This document shows positions 1 to 10,063 of a DNA stretch of 64,000 bases, piece by piece (position 1 is the stretch's first letter; the number at the start of each line of letters is the position of its first letter). Both the position numbers and the translations under genes were made by a program. The stretch is from contig NW_005196379.1 in the NCBI RefSeq assembly GCF_000372725.1, positions 376,247 through 440,246 on the forward strand, read 5' to 3'. The DNA is from Emiliania huxleyi CCMP1516 (lineage: Eukaryota > Haptophyta > Isochrysidales > Noelaerhabdaceae). Below the pieces are notes generated by a model. That model saw only the letters and a list, made by a program, of their open reading frames with translations. It had not been told where the DNA came from and did not search any database.

Positions 1-692
1 CGATCGGCCGCTGAGCGAGGCACAGGTGGCTAGCGCCCTCAGATGGATCGCCCACACCAAGGGGGCGCCGCGGCTGCAGCCGGCACCCTGGCGCTGAATT
101 TCTTGCACTATAAGCTATAACGTCTTACGTGGCTGGGTTCACAGCGATTGTAGGAAAATGGAGGGAACACACCGCTTGACGGCCGGTCGGCCGCGCGCCG
201 CCCGCGGCCTTCCGACTCTCGCGCCTCCGCCTCACTGGCACTATTGTAGCCCTGGCCGGTGCGCGTGAGGCGTGTGGAGTTGAAGTTCCCGAGTAAAAAT
301 TCGAACGCGTTCTCTCACGGTGACCAAAAAATGTCCACCTCAGAGGCACCTCCGGAGGCAGGCCGCCGCATGCCGGCGACACACAGCTCCAGCTGTCGAA
401 CTGACCCGCAGCTCCTTTCAGAGCGGGAACTGTGACGAAGGTTGACTGAGGCGGTTGTCAGGAATCATCATACGGATCACATGGTGGCTCTCTCATGACG
501 GGAGACCGCCCGACCACTCCTGGGTGGCACTGCCACCGGTGTCGCTCGACGTCCTGTCGACAGCGTGCCGACAGCGACACAGACCATGTGGGCCGCGTCG
601 AGTATCGACCTCTATTGCTTACCCAGCCTTCGAGTGTATCCTGGCTGTGGTCCCACACCCACTGGTGTCCATCTCAGAGACCGCAGGAGGTC
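1..692. other. Upstream region without a recognisable gene
   Basis: No reading frame here has convincing protein character. Frames on both strands are short, mutually overlapping and rich in Arg/Ser/Pro, as expected of GC-rich noncoding DNA. An open frame of the downstream coiled-coil gene extends back to 495, but the residues before 693 look like translated leader rather than protein. No dispersed repeat seen elsewhere in the window was recognised. Confidence 0.4.
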
Positions 693-2372
693 ATGAGGGT
701 CGATGGGAGTGCCAACCCCACAATGCCTAAAAACCCAGGGCGTAGTAGTAACGACAATAAAACGTTGCGTGCCCGCCGCATGATGGCATCTCCCGCGCCG
801 CCGATGCCGCAGAGTGTGAGAGCCGCTATTGCAGCAGCCACAAGGGTGGAGGTCGAGTACACGAGTTGGGAACTGGCCGAAAATCCTGAGCGGCGGCGGG
901 CCGCAGAGGCGCACGCTGCTCGAGCTAGGATGGAGGCGTCGGCCCGGACAGCAAGGCTGGAGGAAGAGATGGCTTCGAGTGCGGCCGCGGCCAAGGCCGC
1001 CACAGAGGCCAAATCGGCCGCAGCGGAGATGGCCGCCAAGGCGACGAGCCGGACGGCTCGGCCTGTGCAACACCAGTCGGCCAAGCAAGCCTCTCCGGCG
1101 CAGCTCCTCGCTGCCGAGCTGCAAAGGCTTGCCAACGAGCTAGCGGGGATGCATGACTTGCGGCGCCAGTACAAGGCTCTCGAAGAGAAAGCAACTGCTG
1201 ACGGGCTGCGGTCCGAGGTAATGATCACCCGCCTCCATGCTGAGGTGGAGCAATCGGCAGAGCGCGAGAAGGCTACAAACGCAGCATTGGCTGAAGCGAC
1301 TGCCTCGCTGGCGGCGGCACGACTGGCGGCGAGCGCCGCGGAAGCGCAGGCGCATGCCGAAGCGCAGCGGGTCAAACACGCCGAAGCGGCGCATGCTGTG
1401 CTCGAGCCGCTGGCGAAGTCTGCGGTCAGCCTCGGGGTGCAGCTCGAGGAGGAGAAGGCTAAGGTGGCCGCTCTCGAGAGGGAGGCGGCGGCGCGGGCTA
1501 ATGTGTCGCTCTCGCTCGACCTGGCGCGCGCGGCGCTTCAAGAGCGCGAAGGGAAGGAAGATAGCGCACGCGCGGCCCTCGCGCGCTCGCTGCACGAGGC
1601 GGAGGAGCTGCGCCCGGAGGCTCTTGCCGCAGGGCCGCTGCGAGTGCAGCTTGGGCTAGAGCGCGAGCGGGTCGCGGCGCTGCAGGCGCAGGCGGAGCGG
1701 GCAGCAGAGCTTGCAGCCGACCTGTCGCTCGCGCGCGCGACGATCGCGTCGTTGGAGGCGCGGGTGGCGGACGACGCGCGTCTCGCGCTGCTCGAGCGGC
1801 GGCTCCACACCAGCTCTGCTGCTTGCAGCGGGGGCAGTTCATCCTCCAGCCTCGGGGAGTTCTCTGCGCCAGAGGCAGTGACCGCCTCCGCGCCAGAGGC
1901 AGTGACCGCCGAGGTGGAGCATTCGCGCACGGCTCCCGCAGCGGGGGTCACCTTCGAGGCTCCGGACGCGGCGACGCGGCGAGTCGCCCCAGGTTCGAGG
2001 ACAGGGACCCCTCGTATGCTGATGCGCGCACAGGCGAGGAAGGCCGCGACGCGGATCCAATGGGTTCAGCGCAGCCGCACTCGCTCGGTCGAGCTTGGCG
2101 TGCGCCTCGCGCTGCGCAAGGCCGACCCGCAGGAGGTGGCAGCGGCGTGCGCCTCCGGTGGCCTCGACGCGCTTGCTGCGGTGGTGCACAAGCAGCTAGG
2201 AGCGGACGCGTGGCTGCGCGCCACGCACAACGCGCCCGACGAGTGGGAGGAGGAGGACTTCGTGGGTGCGATCAGCAAGGCGCTGTCGGACCCAGCGCGC
2301 GCGCCCGAGGTGTGGCTGCTCGCCAAGCCGACCAAGTACGAGTGCGCGCTCCTCGCGCTGGGGGCTCGGTGA
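693..2372 (+). CDS. Alanine-rich coiled-coil protein with a possible C-terminal IQ motif
   Basis: A single uninterrupted frame of about 559 codons. The start at 693 is chosen because preceding residues (frame open from 495) lack protein character; the Met at 723 is equally possible. Residues about 50-390 form a long heptad-like Ala/Glu/Arg/Leu coiled coil, with repeated runs such as LEREAAARA. A low-complexity hinge follows, in which a short unit (SAPEAVTA) is tandemly repeated at about 1863-1910. The C-terminal ~110 residues are different and look globular: they open with AATRIQWVQRSRTR, which resembles an IQ calmodulin-binding helix, then a conserved-looking acidic/Trp segment (DEWEEEDF). 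Structural or cytoskeletal role is an inference from composition only; no family was recognised. No intron is needed. Confidence 0.6.
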   Translation: MRVDGSANPTMPKNPGRSSNDNKTLRARRMMASPAPPMPQSVRAAIAAATRVEVEYTSWELAENPERRRAAEAHAARARMEASARTARLEEEMASSAAAAKAATEAKSAAAEMAAKATSRTARPVQHQSAKQASPAQLLAAELQRLANELAGMHDLRRQYKALEEKATADGLRSEVMITRLHAEVEQSAEREKATNAALAEATASLAAARLAASAAEAQAHAEAQRVKHAEAAHAVLEPLAKSAVSLGVQLEEEKAKVAALEREAAARANVSLSLDLARAALQEREGKEDSARAALARSLHEAEELRPEALAAGPLRVQLGLERERVAALQAQAERAAELAADLSLARATIASLEARVADDARLALLERRLHTSSAACSGGSSSSSLGEFSAPEAVTASAPEAVTAEVEHSRTAPAAGVTFEAPDAATRRVAPGSRTGTPRMLMRAQARKAATRIQWVQRSRTRSVELGVRLALRKADPQEVAAACASGGLDALAAVVHKQLGADAWLRATHNAPDEWEEEDFVGAISKALSDPARAPEVWLLAKPTKYECALLALGAR

Positions 2373-3373
2373 GGGTGTAGACACTGTAGAGGGGGGAGGG
2401 GAGCGGGCCGAGGACCCGAGGTGAGCGGTTGTGCACCGGCTCATCACTGGTGAAGGCCACCTCATGTGGAGATTGGCGCAATATATTGGAGCGCCTCGAA
2501 AGAAGAACCCCCCAAGCCCCAAGGAGAAAAAAAAACAAGAGAGGGGTAGGGAGGCGGGGGAGGAAAGCCAAAAAAAGCCGTCCAACAAGACAACAAAAAG
2601 CCGGCCAAAATCCAACGTATTGCACTTGGAGCACTTGGACGATTTGGACTTGGAGTGCAGTTGGTAACCGCACACCCAGGGCCGGGGAGCGGGGAGCTAA
2701 GAAGCGCACCCAGCGGGCCGGGTGATTGGCATCGGGTTACGGGCTGACTACCCCCCGCTAGAGAGCCACTAGGCTGCGCTGCGCAAGCACGGGCGGGAGG
2801 GGCTTCTCATCTCGTTCCCGTCCTACCAGAGAACCCTAGCCCTGGGGGGTGCGCATTCGCAGGGGAGGGGGCGTAAAGTGAACACGGGTCTCCGAGGGTT
2901 GGTCTGCGCTTTGGGTTTCCCCTAGCGGCGGAACGCACTTGGAGCACTTGGAGTGCGGTCATTAACCTCACGTCCAGGACCGGGGAGCTAAGAAGCGCAC
3001 CCAGTTGGCCGGGGACGCTCGGCATCGGGTTACGGGCAAGAGAGCCCTAGCCCCGGGGGGCGGGGGTGCGCGGTCGCAGGGCCATAACTAACACGTCTCC
3101 GAGGGATGGTTCCGTGTACCGGGATACCCCTTAACTGCCCAGAACGAACCCTCTTCCTCGACCGTGGGGGGGTGCGCGGTCGCATACGGCAGCGCTCCGG
3201 GTTTCCCTCAGCGGCGGAATTTTTCCCTCGCGCTTCCTTGGCACGGGCTGCTTTTCTTCCGGGCGCCCGCTCTTCGAAATCGGCACGGTTCGTCGGCTTG
3301 AGGGATAACAGGATCCCTTGAGCTTGTGCACTTGAGCACTTGAGCACGCACGCAGCACGCACGCATCTGGGTG
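2373..3373. repeat. Intergenic cluster of composite dispersed repeats
   Basis: Two to three degenerate tandem units of a dispersed repeat lie here. Unit A (about 2621-2775) and unit B (about 2936-3060) both run from CTTGGAGCACTTGGA through a central GGGAGCTAAGAAGCGCACCC to CATCGGGTTACGGGC and AGAGAGCC. A second shared block (CCCTAGCCC...GGGGTGCGC then TCTCCGAGGG) follows each at about 2830-2910 and 3045-3110. Other copies lie at about 30012-30118 (+) and 51336-51502 (-). No open frame is conserved between copies, so this looks like a non-coding, SINE-like or structural repeat. About 3225-3330 carries a degenerate version of the A-rich/GGCACGGG upstream motif seen before other genes. Confidence 0.7.
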
Positions 3374-3973
3374 ATGAGGTACATTTTCCTCGACATCGAC
3401 GGCGTCTTGCATCCAGCGACGGCCGGCACCGACCGCCAGTTTTCTCCAAACTGCTTGCGAGCGCTGCGGACGATTGTTGGCGCCACAGGCGCAGCTCTGA
3501 TACTCTCGTCGTCGTGGCAGTCGTCGCAGGCCGCGGCAGAGGTGGTGGACGAGGAGCTGGCGCGGTGGGGCCTGCCGCGGTGCTCAGGGCGCACGTCAGC
3601 CGGGCCGACCGGCGTTGGCGCAGCTGCACGCGCGGGCGAGATCTTGGCTTGGCTCGCGGCGAAGACAGAGGTCGAGGCGTGGGTTGCTCTCGACGACCTG
3701 CCACTGCTCGCGCACCGATCGTACGGCCGCTTTGTGCAGACGGATCCGGCGGTCGGCCTAACAGAGGCGGATGCAGCTCGAGCCATAGCGCTGCTAGGCG
3801 GGCCTGCGGACGACGCACCGTCGCTGCCACCGCCGCCGACCGAGGAGGATCTCGCCGCGACCCTGCTCTCTCCGGCGGCAAAGTCGCGCGAGCGGCGCCT
3901 CCTATCCGCCTCGGTCGACCACACCGTCTTGGGCGGTGCTGCCTTCAGCTTCTTTGCCTCCCCCTCGCGCTAG
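3374..3973 (+). CDS. Small HAD-superfamily protein (SAK RNA-repair-type HAD domain)
   Basis: An intact 199-residue frame without introns. The N-terminus YIFLDIDGVLHP carries the HAD motif I pattern DxDG; motif II is the Ser/Trp stretch ALILSSSWQ (about residue 50); a late acidic motif WVALDDLPL (about residue 110) supplies the paired aspartates of HAD motif IV. This spacing, a tiny cap and the SSSWQ motif fit the HAD domain found in Swiss-army-knife RNA repair proteins and related stand-alone phosphatases. Those proteins use the first Asp as nucleophile on phosphoryl groups; the substrate here is unknown. The last ~50 residues are low-complexity Pro/Ser/Ala. The start at 3374 places motif I right after Met-Arg, as usual for the family. 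Confidence 0.75.
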   Translation: MRYIFLDIDGVLHPATAGTDRQFSPNCLRALRTIVGATGAALILSSSWQSSQAAAEVVDEELARWGLPRCSGRTSAGPTGVGAAARAGEILAWLAAKTEVEAWVALDDLPLLAHRSYGRFVQTDPAVGLTEADAARAIALLGGPADDAPSLPPPPTEEDLAATLLSPAAKSRERRLLSASVDHTVLGGAAFSFFASPSR

Positions 3974-4158
3974 GGTCACACGGTGTGGTGTGCCTGGTGT
4001 GCGGAGGTCGTCCCGGATATAAGCGACGCTGAAAGCCGCATCAATTTCGTGTCTCCTTGCATTCAGTCCTTATCTCTTTTTATCATGCAGGATGCCAGCA
4101 TGTGCATGAACAAGGGCGAGCACAACTCCCGTCCGTGCACGCTCCTTTCCACACTGTC

Positions 4159-5654
4159 CTAGCCAGAGCAGACTAGCGGCTTCAGGGTGGTGTCTTGGTT
4201 GGTGCTTTGCCACGCCCCCTTGTAGAGCGTCCAGAGCAGGAAGGGGTGGAGGTGGTTGACGAGGCCTGCGCCGGCGCAGCAGCCGCAGCAGCCGCAGCAG
4301 CGAAGCCGGCGTGCCGCCGAGGTGACGTACGTGCGCTCCTTGACCTTGAACACGAAGTCGCCCGGCGGGTACTTCTCTTTCTCCTTGCCGCAGCAGCTGA
4401 AGCAAAGGAACTGGCGATCGCGAAGGGGGGGGCCGTCGCCTGGCTTGCTAGGCGACACCTTGGCCTCGGCGTCGTGGGACGCGGGGCCCTTTTGCGACGT
4501 GGGCCCGCTCATGACCAGCGCCTTAGAGATGAACCCCGCGCCAAGCCCTGCGCCGCACCAGAACGAGCAGCCCCGCGGAATCAGCGGCGCCACGCTCACT
4601 GCCGACTGGTCGTGCACCCACCGCAGCGAAGTGATCTTGCCAGCGTCGGCGGGGAAAGCGGTCGAGTCCTCCACGGCGACCAGGTGGTCGTGCACCCAGC
4701 GCGCAGAGGCGCCGTCGAAGGCGAGGGTGCCATCGTAGGTGATGAGGCGCACCTAGGGCCCGACATTCAGCCGCGATTGAGCCGAGATTGTCGGCGGAGG
4801 GGGGGTCGCGCTGTGGCAGTGCGCGGAGCAGCGCGTGCTCAAGTGAGGAGGCGCGCCTTGAGGCCGCGGTCCTTGTACTTGAGGGCGATCTCGACCGCCG
4901 CCAGCTGCGCGTACGCGCCACCGATGCCGTGGCCGACGATGGTGATCTGATTGGCATCTGGAACCTGCTTCCAGGCCTCATGCAGGCGGTCGTCAATTCC
5001 AACTTTTCTGGGGCTCTCATCGTCGTCCCAGCCCGAGCCCTTCGGGAACATGGCCTCGTAAACCTCCAGGATCTTAGCGTACACCTGGAAATCCTGGCCC
5101 TCGACGGACCACTTCTTGAGGGCGACATCCGAGTAGGCGCCGCCGAGGTCTGAGGCGGAGGTCAACGCGTCGCCCGCGAGGCCGAGGACGAATGAATGCT
5201 CCTCCGCAAAGCCCTCCTTGACCGCGCAGCTGTGCGCGTTCAGCCCGCCGTGCAGATAGAACCTGCCCAGCCCGCCCTCCGGGCCCGTCTTGCCACCGAC
5301 GGCAGAGTGCCCCGTCTGCCAGTACTTTGCACCGTCGTCCGTGCGGGCGACTGAACGGGCGTCCCAAAAATCGACGCCGTTGTACCAGAGCCGGGTTTTC
5401 TTGTTCTCCCAGGCCGGATCATTTGGATCCTTGTACTTGGAAGGGAACGAGCCATAGGCAAACTCGGCCTCAAGCGCCCAGAAGGGACCAGAAGGCGGGA
5501 GATCCGCTGGAAACCCGGCACAGCAGCTTTTGAAGCACGAGTCGTTGGAGGCAGGCTTGACCACCTTGTCGGCTGCCACTGGTGCCACTAGCTGCTTGCG
5601 GTAGGCGACGAACTTGGCCGTCGGCCGCGGACACGAGGGCGGCGGCTTCGGCAT
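4159..5654 (-). CDS. Lipase class 3-like protein lacking the nucleophile serine
   Basis: Two exons: about 5654-4857 and 4752-4159. The intron 4753-4856 has a GC donor (AAG|GCGCGC) and a CTAG acceptor, and joining it gives a smooth strand GLKVRLITYDG. The first exon holds the alpha/beta-hydrolase elbow in the context ITIVGHGIGGAYAQLAA. In class 3 lipases this is GHSLGG with Ser as nucleophile; here that residue is Gly, so ordinary acyl-enzyme chemistry should be impossible. The strand and helix around it are otherwise typical, followed by a second-half Asp and His-rich part (RWVHDHL, RWVHDQS). The C-terminus is Cys-rich (CCGCCGCC). The 5' end is uncertain: the Met at 5654 is taken because upstream codons to 5771 look non-coding, and a signal-peptide exon further upstream may be missing. 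Family call is fair; inactivity is inferred. Confidence 0.6.
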
Positions 5655-6112
5655 TGATTGGGGGAGCGCCCTATTAGGGCCCGCCGTACAAGCGGTGCCC
5701 GCCGACGATTGTTGCCCGCGTTTTGTAGTGGCGAATTGTGGCGATAGCTCCAGCTGCTGCCCGGCGCGCACCCTCCGCCCGCTGCGCTGCCCCTTTCGCG
5801 CAGGAGCACATCACGAGCCTTCCCCTGATCAGCGCTGCGCGTTGCCGCCGAACTAGCAACTACCGCGCCCAGTACACCCAATCTTGCTCCGCAGGTCGGC
5901 TCAAGCTTCGTGTGCACAGCAGGTGAACAGTGGCGAGGGTGGGGGCGGCGAGAGAGGCAGTGGCGTGAGCGGTGGTGGCGCTCGCGGTGGCGGCGGCGGC
6001 GGCGATCGCACCGGCGGTGGCGCGGCGGCGGCCGTGAGGGTGGTGGTGGCGGTGAGGGTCTGGGCGGCGGGCGGTCCGCCATCGTGAAATCATGAATGGT
6101 AGGTGATTCGCC

Positions 6113-9100
6113 ATGCTTGAAGTCTTGCTTGGCTTCGCCGTCGCGTTCAGCTCTCGCCCTGGCCCCGGCCCTGGCCCCGGCCCTGGCCCTCATCCGGTGG
6201 TGCACTGCAGTTCTACGTTGGAGCCACACGACATCACCAGTGCCAGCGATCCGCGGCTCCACTGCTTCAAGGTCATTCACGCCGCAACCGTAATGCACTT
6301 CCTCTCGAGCCCGTACGACGATCCGTGCAACTGGAAGCAGGAAAAAATAAACGTGTCCAGCTATGATCCGAATGTGCAGCACAGCTGGCCCGCGTGGGAG
6401 TCGACGAACGGCTCGTGCGAAGACGACGAGTACAGCAGCAGCACGCACTACGTGGTCGACGGGGGTGCGCTCCTGCTCCGCCGCGACGACACTAAGCCGA
6501 AGAGCAAGCCCGGCTCCCCCAACTGCGAGGAAGAAGCCAACCCAGGTGGCTGCGGTGGCTACGTCATCGCTCGCAAGCCGTTCAAGTTCTATTGCACGAG
6601 CGACGACCAAGAGCGCGGCGACCAAGAGTGCGGCTTGGACGGCTCCGGATTCAGGAATGGTGAGATCTGGAGACAGTTTGGGCCCGGCTCAAATCTCTAC
6701 GAAGACCGGCGGCCAGGCATCGTCGTGCCCGGCTTCTTTGACCTGCACGTGCACTCGAACCAGGAGGACATCCTGGCCGCATACGGCAAGGCGCTGCTCC
6801 CGTGGCTGAAGAAGTACACGATACCGGCGGAGGACCGCAGCCGTGATGCCGACGGGGCTCACGAGAACGCATTTCACATGATGAAGGCCTTCGTGTACAA
6901 CAGCCTTCGCGCAGGCCGGCCCCCCTCTGCGCCAGATGCGCCTCCGCTCCTCGTGCAGACCCCGGAGCGGATAGTTTTGTGCCTCTACTGTAGGTACGAC
7001 CATGCCCATGGCCTTCACAACCGCAAACGGCACGGGCGACGTAGCGCGGCAGCTCTTCCTCGCCGCGGAGCGGGTCAACATGCGAATCATTACTGGTGCG
7101 CGAACCCCTTGTGCCTTGAGCCCGGCCTTGGCCCCGCCGCTTATATTCTGCCACCATCCCGATGTCGCAGGCACGCAGGCGCAGAACCGATACACGCCAG
7201 ATGACGGCTTCGTGGAGAAGACGCACGAGCTCTTCAAATGGCTATACTATGAACGCAGCGACGGCGCAAAGCCTCCGCCGCACCGCAGCCTCTACGGGAT
7301 CAACTTCCGCTTCGCTCCCAGCAGCAGCTTCGAGCAGTTTGCAGACCTCGAAGAGCTGATGCGCGAATACAGGTACCCCAATGACCCCAACCCCCCCGCG
7401 ATCGACAAAGGACGAGACCCAGACGGAAAGGGCGCGTACGTCCTGACTCACATGGTGCGACATGGCCTCAGCCGCACCGTCGCACACATGCCACTCCCGC
7501 CGGGACCCAACTTCGCCCTACGTTGGGTTCGTGGTTCCCCTCCCCCCCTCCACGGCGCGGAGTCGCTTCTGACCCCCTGCGGGCCTCTCCCTACGTAGGG
7601 CGAGAACGTTGACGAACTCTCTGTCGACGTGAACCTCTTTCATGCAAAGGGCATCGCACAGTGTTACGAGGACAGGTTCCCCCTCGTCTCCTACACCAAC
7701 GCGAAGAAATGCCTGGATTGCTGCAAGACCAGTCTGACGGGTAATTGCGAGTGTCCCCTGAAGATGGATGCAAATCACATCCAAAAGTGCAGTGAATTCA
7801 ACACGGATGATTACGCCTACAACCCGGAAACGGACTGCCCCAACGTGACAAACTACGACAACTTCACGACGTGGGCGCAGTTGTACGATGCTTGGGGCAT
7901 ACTGCGCCGGGGCACAATGCTCGGCCACGCGATCCACCTCGCCGAGGGCGATCTACAGCTCATCGCTGAAGGCGGCGCGGGCCTCGCACACAACCCGACC
8001 TCCAACAATTTCCTCGGCTCGGGTCTCTTCAACCTCGGCGCGGCGAACCGTACTCGCAAATGCACAGACAAGGGCAAGCACTGCTCGCCTGGCGAGGACA
8101 TTCGGGTCTTGTTTGGAGTCGGCTCGGACATGGGCGCGGGAACGCACTTGTGCACTCTCAACACTCTGGGCGCCATTTTCCCGTCGGCCGCTGCCGCGTT
8201 GGAGGGCGAGCGCTCACGTCCGCTCTTGAGTATTGTAGGCGCCATGTACGCGGTCGGGCAGCTGGGCAACACTTACCTCACCCAGATTAACCCGAAAGGG
8301 CAAGGCGTTAAAGGGCAACACACGGACAAGAGTATGATCTGCGTCAAGTCCAACTGCCCCACGCCGTGGGAAGATGCGTGGGATTGGCGCGAGAGCATCG
8401 GGCCAAACAAGGCCCGCTGCAACGAGAACCCGCAGTCAGCGATCGACGTCACGCGCCCGACCGTCGGTCGAACGACACTCCACCAGGCACAGCTCACACT
8501 CAAGTGAGGACATCGCTCTCTGCGTTCCTCGACCCCGTATACCCCCCCCCCCCCGCGCAGAATGACCACGAGACTTGCACCGCTCTCTGGCCGCTTGGCT
8601 GCGTGCAGCCGGAAGCTGTCGGCAGCGATCCTTCCCACGAAGGCTGGGTCGACGGGACGTGTCTTGTCCACCACACGCCGGGTGAGACCGGGGCCCCAAT
8701 GTGGAGGGAGGAGGGCATCCTACCCGGGACCGGCTCCAATCTCGTGAAGATCGAGCTCCCCGAGGGCAACGTGCCACCCAACCACATCCACGTCCACGCA
8801 GCGCTGGCCTACTACTCGGCGACTCTCGGCGCGGCCAAGGCCACTTTGCTGGAGGACAAGCTCGGGAACTTTGAGGAGGGCAAGGAGGCCGATTTCGTTG
8901 TTCTCAACCCGTACGGCAGTTTCGATACGGCGCGGCGGGTGCGCCTCATGGGCCGGCGCGATTGCAACCCGCTCAAGCAGATGTGGGAGGTGCTCTTCAT
9001 GCTGATGATCATGGGGAGCGCCGAGAACATCGCATCGACTTACGTCATGGGCCACGAGGCGTACCAGAACAAGGAGAAGCCGCTCGACATGGCCGAAGAG

Positions 9101-9430
9101 CTGTGCACGTTCACGGGCAACACTGGCAGGGAGCCCTTCCCACGTCCTTTCACGAACGACTACGACTACTACGCCGACCCTGGATGCGTTAACGCGTTCG
9201 CGAAGTGCGTCTCATGCCTTGCGGAGTGCACGGAACCCCACCCATGGGGCCGGACACTGCCATGCGGCTGCAAAGCGCCCACCTACCACGGCAACAACCC
9301 TGACTGCCCCGAGCTCACGGACTACGAAACGAAAAATCCGTGCAAGAAGCCATGGAACGGAAACACCTGCACGCCGCGGCCGGGCTGTCCGCCGCCGGCG
9401 GCGCCGCCGCCGGCTCCAAAACAGCCGTAA
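6113..9430 (+). CDS. Secreted guanine deaminase-like amidohydrolase
   Basis: Five exons: 6113-6914, 6994-7095, 7171-7454, 7599-8486 and 8561-9430. Introns 1 and 4 use GC-AG borders, 2 and 3 GT-AG; every junction restores family sequence (for example RAGTTMPMAF, IITGTQAQNRY, THMGENVDEL). All five metal ligands of the amidohydrolase fold are visible: HVH after PGFFDL, the His of THMGEN, the His of LGHAIHLAEGD and the Asp of GVGSDMGAGTH. HNPTSNNFLGSG and EGKEADFVVL match guanine deaminase, which hydrolyses guanine to xanthine and ammonia. Unusual points: an N-terminal hydrophobic signal-like segment followed by a Gly-Pro repeat, long Cys-containing insertions, and a Cys-rich then Pro-rich C-terminus, together suggesting an extracellular or vacuolar enzyme with disulfides. 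The usual enzyme is cytosolic. Substrate may differ from guanine. Confidence 0.8.
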
Positions 9431-10063
9431 GGGCTGGTCGAAGAGGCAGCTGTCGGTCTGCGTGGCGCAAGGGCCCGCGACGGGCGCGATAGGCGCCGAA
9501 ATGGGAGGCAAGCAGATTGAATGCGCTTGTGTGGAGTTCCCTTGTGGGGGTAGAGCAGCCTCAAGAGTCGAGTCCCCTCGACTTCGTTCAGTCGCTCAGG
9601 AGATTGTTTGTCGAGGCGTGACTCGAGATGCGCGCGTGCGTCGGACGGCCGCCGCAGGGCCAGGGGGTGAGCGCTTTATATTGGTTTGAGCGCTGGCCTC
9701 TCGTCTCTGACTGCCCTTAGTGCTTAGCCTCCCAACCCCCCGTGCCGTGCTGCGCGACGGGTGGCGATGGCGGATATGGAAAGCCGCCCTCTTACTCCTT
9801 AGAGCGGCGCGGGGCCGGGCCGCGGCCGGGGGGGAGGCATGGGGGGGAGGTTTCGCGCGTGGTGGGTTTCGCTTTCGGTTTGTCATTCCAGCGTGTACAC
9901 GGCTCTAGGTCCTTTGGTACGACGAGACCACTGCCAGAGCAGCGTATGCTAGGAAGACAACCACCACCCACAGACTGAGACGTGAGAGAGTCAGACGCCC
10001 GCCGCCAGACCACGACCCGCCCGCTGCGCCTCGCCCCTCGCGGGCCTAGCGCACCCCGCTGGC
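9431..10063. other. Intergenic stretch between convergent genes
   Basis: This lies between the 3' end of the amidohydrolase and the 3' end of the CCA-adding enzyme gene. Frames here are short and low in complexity. A G-rich stretch around 9810-9870 is the only visible structure. Nothing else can be supported. Confidence 0.4.

Noticed and set aside
5588-6625. Minus-strand 345-codon frame rich in Arg, His and Ala
   Set aside because: It overlaps the first exon of the amidohydrolase antisense and reads as the complement of a GC-rich coding exon.
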